Assembly (NCBI GenBank): GCA_016926985.1
Contig: JAFGNO010000165.1
Span: 1-10,272, forward strand
Source: Anaerolineae bacterium
GTDB lineage: Bacteria > Chloroflexota > Anaerolineae > Aggregatilineales > UBA3940
DNA length: 10,272 nt
Direction of reading: 5' to 3'
Shown: in pieces, positions 6,452 to 10,272 of the stretch
Numbering within the stretch: the first letter of the stretch is position 1
Layout of the letters: every line of letters begins with the position of its first letter
Position numbers and translations under genes: made by a program
The notes under the pieces: model-generated
Databases searched by the model: none
The model's input: only the letters and a program-made list of their open reading frames with translations
What the model was told of the DNA's origin: nothing

Positions 6452-6478
6452 TCATTTCCCGAGAATGATAAAGCCCTG

Positions 6479-6487
6479 GGAATAATT
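6479..6487. repeat. Right target-site duplication of the IS
   Basis: GGAATAATT directly outside the right end of the element, an exact copy of 5557-5565. The 140 bp from here to the first tRNA gene holds no convincing ORF. A 7-bp inverted pair GTTTCCC/GGGAAAC near 6580-6625 has no T-run and is not called a terminator. Confidence 0.9.
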
Positions 6488-6627
6488 GATCAAACGGACA
6501 GAAGTATAGGCATGGATATAAACAGGAGGAAGCCTCAGCTTACCGGGCTGATTGACAGGACGAGGAAAAGAGGGGGTGTTTCCCTGTTCTAGGGGTGGTC
6601 ATGGGAAGCAATCATAGGGGGAAACAA

Positions 6628-6700
6628 TGGGCCCGGCAGGATTCGAACCTGCGACCAACCGGTTATGAGCCGGCCGCTCTAACCGCTGAGCTACGGGCCC
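6628..6700 (-). tRNA. tRNA with CAU anticodon (elongator Met or lysidine-type Ile)
   Basis: A 73-nt cloverleaf on the minus strand: acceptor GGGCCCG/CGGGCCC, D-stem GCTC/GAGC, anticodon stem GCCGG/CCGGT with loop CTCATAA, T-arm GCAGG-TTCGAAT-CCTGC and discriminator A. The next bases are TTG, so CCA is not encoded. A CAU anticodon fits initiator Met, elongator Met or Ile2, where C34 is converted to lysidine. The 7-bp acceptor pairing, including a G1-C72 pair, argues against initiator Met. C4-G69 and C5-G68 pairs and the variable loop TGGTC resemble E. coli Ile2, but this does not settle it. It follows tRNA-Gly by 4 nt in the same transcript. Confidence 0.93.
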
Positions 6701-6704
6701 CAAA

Positions 6705-6775
6705 AGCGGGCAACGGGACTCGAACCCGTAATAACAGCTTGGAAGGCTGATGTGTTACCGTTACACCATGCCCGC
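6705..6775 (-). tRNA. tRNA-Gly (anticodon TCC)
   Basis: A 71-nt cloverleaf on the minus strand: acceptor GCGGGCA/TGCCCGC, D-arm GTGT-AACGGTA-ACAC, anticodon stem TCAGC/GCTGT with loop CTTCCAA (anticodon TCC), a 4-nt variable loop, T-arm ACGGG-TTCGAGT-CCCGT and discriminator T, as usual for bacterial tRNA-Gly. CCA is not encoded. It reads GGA and probably GGG codons. It is first in a two-tRNA transcript whose promoter lies 10 nt upstream. Confidence 0.96.
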
Positions 6776-6785
6776 AACTGGGGCG

Positions 6786-6814
6786 ATTCTACCCACTACT
6801 TGTACAGATGGCAA
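6786..6814 (-). promoter_or_regulatory. Promoter of the tRNA-Gly/tRNA(CAU) transcript
   Basis: The minus strand reads TTGCCA (6814-6809), a 17-bp spacer and TAGAAT (6791-6786), each 5 of 6 to consensus. Only 10 nt separate the -10 from the mature 5' end of tRNA-Gly, so the 5' leader of the precursor would be about 3-4 nt. It diverges from the str promoter, whose -35 begins 62 bp away. Confidence 0.7.
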
Positions 6815-6876
6815 CAATCGAGATGTACCGGCTTGTGTTGACGTGTGAAGCGCAGGGAGAACCGACAGGCCGTTTT

Positions 6877-6905
6877 TTGACAGGACTTTCGGGGCGCGGT
6901 AGACT
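6877..6905 (+). promoter_or_regulatory. Promoter of the str (rpsL-rpsG-fusA-tuf) operon
   Basis: A perfect -35 TTGACA at 6877-6882, a 17-bp spacer and TAGACT at 6900-6905 (4 of 6). A T-run precedes the -35 (6873-6878). The start should fall near 6912, about 220 nt before the rpsL start codon. Confidence 0.65.
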
Positions 6906-6907
6906 CT

Positions 6908-7132
6908 CATGCTGCACCAAATCGACAGCATGCTCGTGTGGCTGCGAGCCAATACTGTTGAACTGGATACAAGAATCGTGGGAAGGTCATCATTCACACG
7001 GTGGCCTTCTTGGTTGCGAGGATTAGAAACGGGCGATGGCCTTAGAACACGCCCGTTTCGCACGCCAATAGCCCGTTAGTCGTGAGAATAATCAGCGTCG
7101 GCGTGCCGCTGCAGTTCGCTGGGAGGCGTATT
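6908..7132 (+). promoter_or_regulatory. Structured 5' leader of the str operon
   Basis: This 225-nt stretch has no plausible gene but is dense in inverted repeats. CATGCTG/CAGCATG (6908-6914 with 6926-6932), GCTCG/CGAGC (6932-6936 with 6945-6949), GAAGGTCA/TGGCCTTC (6982-6989 with 7002-7009, one G-U), GAAACGGGCG/CGCCCGTTTC (7026-7035 with 7050-7059, perfect 10 bp) and CAGCG/CGCTG (7093-7097 with 7107-7111). GCCCGTT recurs at 7071-7077 and could replace the 3' arm of the 10-bp hairpin. TGGCCTT recurs at 7037-7043, inside that hairpin's loop. No T-run follows any stem, so transcription termination is not indicated. It could bind a ribosomal protein for feedback control of translation; no known leader family is recognised. 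Confidence 0.5.
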
Positions 7133-7549
7133 GTGCCAACTATTAACCAGTTAGTCCGACATGGACGCAAAGTAAAGCGGAAGAAGAGTAAGGCACCAGC
7201 CCTTCAGTACACCTTTAATAGCTATAAACAGCGTCGAGAGCGCCAGCCAAAAGGTGCACCGCAGAAGCGGGGTGTGTGTACTCAGGTTCGTACAATGACC
7301 CCGAAAAAGCCGAACTCCGCACTTCGTAAGATTGCCAGGGTTCGCCTTTCGAATGGCATTGAGGTTACAGCCTACATTCCGGGAGAGGGTCACCAACTGC
7401 AGGAGCACTCGGTGGTGCTTATCCGCGGAGGTCGTGTCAAAGACCTGCCTGGTGTCCGTTATCACATTGTTCGTGGCACGCTGGATGCTTCAGGCGTTGA
7501 TGATCGGCAGCAGGGTCGTAGCAAATACGGCACAAAGAAACCAAAGTAG
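7133..7549 (+). CDS. rpsL: 30S ribosomal protein uS12 (S12)
   Basis: A 138-aa protein beginning (M)PTINQLVRHGRKVK and ending SKYGTKKPK. It sits at the decoding centre of the small subunit. Length matches the long form seen in Bacillus, which carries about 14 residues more than E. coli S12 before the QKRGVCT motif. TPKKPNSAL (Lys58) and RVKDLPGVRYH (Lys103, Asp104) correspond to E. coli Lys43, Lys88 and Asp89, the streptomycin-resistance sites and the methylthiolated aspartate. Residues here are the sensitive wild type. The start is GTG at 7133 with GGAGG at 7122-7126. The frame stays open upstream to a GTG at 7082, but the extra 17 residues are not S12-like. First gene of the str operon. Confidence 0.98.
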   Translation: MPTINQLVRHGRKVKRKKSKAPALQYTFNSYKQRRERQPKGAPQKRGVCTQVRTMTPKKPNSALRKIARVRLSNGIEVTAYIPGEGHQLQEHSVVLIRGGRVKDLPGVRYHIVRGTLDASGVDDRQQGRSKYGTKKPK

Positions 7550-7564
7550 CCAGGAAGGTAAATC

Positions 7565-8035
7565 ATGCCAAGACGTTACCGTCCACCCAAACGCAAGGTA
7601 GATCCGGATCCCAAGTACAACGATGTGCAGCTGGCGATGTTTATCAACCGGGTGATGAAAAATGGGAAAAAGAGCACCGCGCAGCGCCTGATGTATGATG
7701 CATTGGATATTATTGAGCAGCGAACCAGCCGTAACCCGCTCGATATTTTTAAGCAGGCGCTCAATAATGCGATGCCAATGGTTGAGGTAAAGCCACGCCG
7801 CGTTGGGGGGTCAACCTATCAGGTTCCGGTTGAGGTCAGTTCTTATCGCCGCATGACGCTGGGTATGCGTTGGCTGCTGCAATCAGCCAGGGCGCGTGCT
7901 GGACGTGGGATGGCCGAGAAGCTGGCTAATGAGTTGATGGATGCTGCCAATGGGCAGGGTGCAACGATAAAGAAGAAAGACGATACGCACCGAATGGCCG
8001 AAGCCAACCGGACGTTTGCCCACTATCGGTGGTAA
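7565..8035 (+). CDS. rpsG: 30S ribosomal protein uS7 (S7)
   Basis: A 156-aa protein of standard length. It is the primary 16S rRNA 3'-domain binder that nucleates assembly of the 30S head and contacts E-site tRNA. Typical segments are MPRRYRPPKRKVDPDPKYND at the start, FINRVMKNGKKSTAQ, the RNA-contacting VEVKPRRVGGSTYQVPVEV near the middle, and DTHRMAEANRTFAHYRW at the end. AGGAAGG at 7552-7558 stands 6 nt before the ATG, and the gene follows rpsL by 15 nt. In E. coli S7 represses its own operon by binding the rpsL-rpsG spacer. The 15-nt spacer here is too short for such a site, so control, if any, must lie elsewhere. Confidence 0.98.
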   Translation: MPRRYRPPKRKVDPDPKYNDVQLAMFINRVMKNGKKSTAQRLMYDALDIIEQRTSRNPLDIFKQALNNAMPMVEVKPRRVGGSTYQVPVEVSSYRRMTLGMRWLLQSARARAGRGMAEKLANELMDAANGQGATIKKKDDTHRMAEANRTFAHYRW

Positions 8036-8057
8036 ACACCTGAGGAATAAGACCAGA

Positions 8058-8069
8058 GTGATGTCATGA
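8058..8069 (+). promoter_or_regulatory. Minimal upstream ORF overlapping the fusA start
   Basis: GTG-ATG-TCA-TGA reads as a two- or three-codon frame whose stop overlaps the fusA ATG as ATGA (8066-8069). The only good Shine-Dalgarno nearby is GAGGA at 8042-8046. It is 11 nt from the GTG but about 19 nt from the fusA ATG, too far for direct use. Termination and restart could couple fusA to this mini-frame, or the spacing may be accidental. Confidence 0.25.
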
Positions 8070-10144
8070 GTGAGCTTAAAGCGCGTGAATACATCAGGAA
8101 TATAGGGATTATTGCTCACATTGATGCCGGTAAAACGACAACAACTGAGCGAATACTCTATTATACCGGGATGATCCATCGTATCGGCGAGGTGCATGAT
8201 GGCACCACGACAACCGACTGGATGGAGCAGGAGCGCGAGCGTGGGATCACCATTACGTCTGCAGCGATCACTGCGGAATGGCATAGTCACCAAATCAATG
8301 TGATCGATACTCCCGGACACATCGATTTCACTGCCGAGGTTCAGCGCAGTCTGCGGGTTCTTGATGGCGGCATCGTGGTATTTGATGGCGTGGCCGGGGT
8401 TGAGCCTCAATCTGAGACAGTGTGGCGGCAGGCAAACAGGTACAATGTGCCGCGGATTTGTTTTGTCAACAAGCTGGATCGAATTGGCGCCGATTTTGTC
8501 CGCGTTGTAGGGATGATCCGCCGCAGATTGGGTGCGAACCCCATTGCCATACAGATTCCATGGGGGCAGGAAAGTGAGTTCAAGGGCGTCATTGACCTGA
8601 TTGAGATGAAGGCGATTACCTGGGATGATGAATTAGGTGCTATGCCGATTTACCAGGAGATCCCGGATGACCAGATGGGTTGGGCAATTGAAGCCCGGAA
8701 CATCATTTTCGAACGTATCGTGGAAACCGATGATGAACTGGTTGAAAAATACCTATCCGAAGAGGAAATCTCTGTTGACGAGGTCAAGCAAGCCCTGCGG
8801 CGGGCCACGTTAGCGGGGAAGGCTCATCCGGTACTCTGTGGCTCCGCGTTGAAAAACAAGGGTATACAACCACTTCTTGACGCAGTTGTTGATTACCTGC
8901 CATCGCCGCTGGATATCCCACCCATTGAAGGGATTCATGCCCGAACGGGTGGGGTGGAAAATCGACATGCATTTGATGATGAACCCCTGAGCGCACTGGT
9001 TTTTAAGATTGTTACCGATCCTTATGTGGGTCGGCTGGCCTATTTCCGGGTGTATTCAGGGGTCCTGAAATCCGGGCAGATGGTGGTGAATACCACTAAA
9101 GACAGCCGTGAACGGATTGGGCGTGTGTTACGAATGTTCGCTGATCGCCGCGAGGATATTGAAGAAGTCCATGCCGGTGATATTGCGGCAACGCTGGGCT
9201 TAAAAGGCACTTTCACAGGCGATACCTTGTGTGATGTGAATGCGCCCATAATCCTTGAGAATATCACGTTTCCTGAGCCAGTCATCCAGGTGGCGGTTGA
9301 GCCAAAAACCCAGGTGGATCAGGACAAAATGTCAAATGCGCTCCAGCGCCTGGCAGAGGAGGATCCAACCTTCCGGGTGCATGTCGATGACCAGACGGGA
9401 CAGACCATCATCTCCGGCATGGGTGAACTTCACCTGGAAATCCTTGTTGACCGGATGAAGCGAGAGTTTAAGGTCGGGTGCAGTGTTGGCAAGCCCCGTG
9501 TCTCATATCGTGAAACCGTAACCAGACGGGCAACGGCAGATGTGACCTTCAAGCGTCAGACCGGTGGGCGGGGACAGTATGCCAGAGTTGTCATTGATAT
9601 TGCGCCGGGAGAGCCCGGATCGGGTTTTGTTTTTGAGGATAAGGTAAGGGGAGGCGCTATTCCCAGGGAGTTTATCCGACCTGCCAGTGAGGGAATCCGG
9701 GAAGCTCTGGATAGTGGGGTTATTGCAGGTTATCCCATTGTCGATCTTGTTGTTCATCTGGTGGATGGCGCTTATCACGAAGTTGATTCCAGCGAACTGG
9801 CGTTCAAGGTGGCCGGAAGTATGGCATTGAAAGACGCTGTGCAGAAAGCCGTTCCTATCCTGCTGGAGCCGGTCATGCGGGTTGAGATTATTACGCCTGA
9901 GGAATATCTGGGCGCTGTACAGGGTAATCTATCTGCTCGTCGTGGGCAGATTGAGGCAAGCGAGTTGCGTCCTGGGGGCATTCAGTCCGTGGATGCAATA
10001 GTGCCTTTGGCTGAGATGTTTGGTTATGCTACTGATCTGCGCAGTATGTCGCAGGGAAGAGCCAACTTTACAATGGAATTTGATCATTACGAACCCTTGT
10101 CTGGCTCACTGACTGAGAAAATAATGCGCGGTGAAACTGTATAA
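8066..10144 (+). CDS. fusA: Translation elongation factor G
   Basis: A 692-aa GTPase that drives ribosomal translocation and, with ribosome recycling factor, splits the 70S ribosome. G1 is AHIDAGKT (17-24), G2 is in RGITITSA (59-66), G3 is DTPGH (81-85, with the catalytic His85), G4 is NKLD (135-138) and G5 lies in CGSALKNKG (258-266). Domain II starts near 304, domain III near 405 (with GMGELHLEIL at 451-460), domain IV near 480 (QTGGRGQYARV, and the tip region HEVDSSELAF near 571) and domain V near 602-685. The length equals typical EF-G I and its place in the str operon marks it as the main housekeeping copy. The gene follows rpsG by 30 nt. Its own Shine-Dalgarno is poor: only AGAG stands at a usable distance. 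Confidence 0.98.
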   Translation: MSELKAREYIRNIGIIAHIDAGKTTTTERILYYTGMIHRIGEVHDGTTTTDWMEQERERGITITSAAITAEWHSHQINVIDTPGHIDFTAEVQRSLRVLDGGIVVFDGVAGVEPQSETVWRQANRYNVPRICFVNKLDRIGADFVRVVGMIRRRLGANPIAIQIPWGQESEFKGVIDLIEMKAITWDDELGAMPIYQEIPDDQMGWAIEARNIIFERIVETDDELVEKYLSEEEISVDEVKQALRRATLAGKAHPVLCGSALKNKGIQPLLDAVVDYLPSPLDIPPIEGIHARTGGVENRHAFDDEPLSALVFKIVTDPYVGRLAYFRVYSGVLKSGQMVVNTTKDSRERIGRVLRMFADRREDIEEVHAGDIAATLGLKGTFTGDTLCDVNAPIILENITFPEPVIQVAVEPKTQVDQDKMSNALQRLAEEDPTFRVHVDDQTGQTIISGMGELHLEILVDRMKREFKVGCSVGKPRVSYRETVTRRATADVTFKRQTGGRGQYARVVIDIAPGEPGSGFVFEDKVRGGAIPREFIRPASEGIREALDSGVIAGYPIVDLVVHLVDGAYHEVDSSELAFKVAGSMALKDAVQKAVPILLEPVMRVEIITPEEYLGAVQGNLSARRGQIEASELRPGGIQSVDAIVPLAEMFGYATDLRSMSQGRANFTMEFDHYEPLSGSLTEKIMRGETV

Positions 10145-10185
10145 CCTGCTTTAATAATCGGTTAGTTTGACTATCTGGAGGTACC

Positions 10186-10272
10186 ATGGGCAAGCAGCAA
10201 TTTGAGCGGACGAAGCCACATGTGAATGTGGGGACCATCGGGCATATTGACCACGGGAAGACGACGCTGACA
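10186..10272 (+). CDS. tuf: Elongation factor Tu, N-terminal part (runs off the window)
   Basis: Twenty-nine codons are present and begin MGKQQFERTKPHVNV, reaching the G1 motif GHIDHGKT at 19-26. The protein delivers aminoacyl-tRNA to the ribosomal A site as a ternary complex with GTP. GGAGG at 10177-10181 is 4 nt before the ATG. The gene follows fusA by 41 nt with no terminator between, consistent with the fourth gene of the str operon. The remaining roughly 370 residues lie outside the window. Confidence 0.97.
   Translation, partial: MGKQQFERTKPHVNVGTIGHIDHGKTTLT

Larger units (their letters stand above)
5566..6478 (-). mobile_element. Decayed ISAs1-family insertion sequence, 913 bp
   Basis: The ends are CAGGGCTTTATCGTTCTC (5566-5583) and, on the other strand, CAGGGCTTTATCATTCTC (6478-6461): 17 of 18 identical. 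A perfect 9-bp target duplication flanks them. The transposase reads on the minus strand and its stop codon lies inside the left terminal repeat. Complete ISAs1 elements are usually about 1.2-1.3 kb, so about 300 bp has been lost. This fits the internal deletion seen in the transposase near 6120-6135. With intact ends, the element could still in principle be moved by a related transposase supplied elsewhere. Confidence 0.92.

Noticed and set aside
6427..6455. Plus-strand TTGACA inside the IS as an outward promoter
   Set aside because: The hexamer is consensus, but the -10 at 17-bp spacing (TCTCAT) is poor. It falls in the transposase hairpin and would read into tRNA genes on the opposite strand.
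6580..6625. GTTTCCC/GGGAAAC pair as a terminator for the tRNA transcript
   Set aside because: A 7-bp stem with a loop of over 30 nt and no T-run is too weak to call.
6808..7026. 72-residue plus ORF between the tRNAs and rpsL
   Set aside because: Cys/Gly/Ser-rich chance translation. It starts upstream of the str promoter and covers the structured leader.
7082..7132. N-terminal extension of uS12 to the GTG at 7082
   Set aside because: The 17 added residues do not resemble S12, while the GTG at 7133 has a strong GGAGG and gives the expected N terminus.
1..10272. CRISPR array, phage or defence genes
   Set aside because: No regularly spaced repeat-spacer pattern and no recognisable phage, toxin-antitoxin or defence proteins were seen.

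Overview
The window looks like ordinary bacterial chromosome of moderate G+C. It contains a str operon with 138-residue uS12, 156-residue uS7 and 692-residue EF-G, tRNA genes without an encoded CCA, and a two-component system. The style of the protein sequences and the long-form uS12 (with the extra N-terminal segment also seen in Bacillus) suggest a deep-branching, Gram-positive-like group. My best guess is Chloroflexota (Anaerolineae-like), but this is an impression from sequence style and was not tested by any search.

Layout. Positions 1-123 (+) are probably the last 40 codons of an unrecognised gene. It converges on a minus-strand signalling and transport block across a gap with two large inverted repeats. 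Read in its own direction, that block runs from 5547 down to 281: promoter, a 178-aa protein with a V4R/H-NOX-like ending, a 699-aa membrane histidine kinase with HAMP and PAS domains, an OmpR-type response regulator that overlaps the kinase by ATGA, and an intrinsic terminator. Next come four CTGTCAC-like direct repeats at 11-12 bp spacing, placed like a Pho box in front of a -10. Last is a 516-aa formate/nitrite transporter (FNT family) carrying a 205-residue cysteine-containing C-terminal domain with its own in-frame Shine-Dalgarno and ATG. The simplest reading is a sense-and-transport module in which the regulator controls the transporter.

Positions 5557-6487 hold a decayed ISAs1-family insertion sequence. 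Both 18-bp ends and a perfect 9-bp target duplication survive, but the transposase has a frameshift and an internal deletion. It sits 18 bp upstream of the -35 of the signalling operon.

Positions 6628-6775 (-) carry tRNA-Gly(TCC) and a CAU-anticodon tRNA behind a near-consensus promoter. A divergent TTGACA promoter at 6877 drives a highly structured leader of about 220 nt, then rpsL (GTG start), rpsG, fusA and the start of tuf, which runs off the window. The right half is core translation machinery. The points of interest are the regulatory architecture of the kinase-regulator-transporter block, the str leader, and the IS relic.
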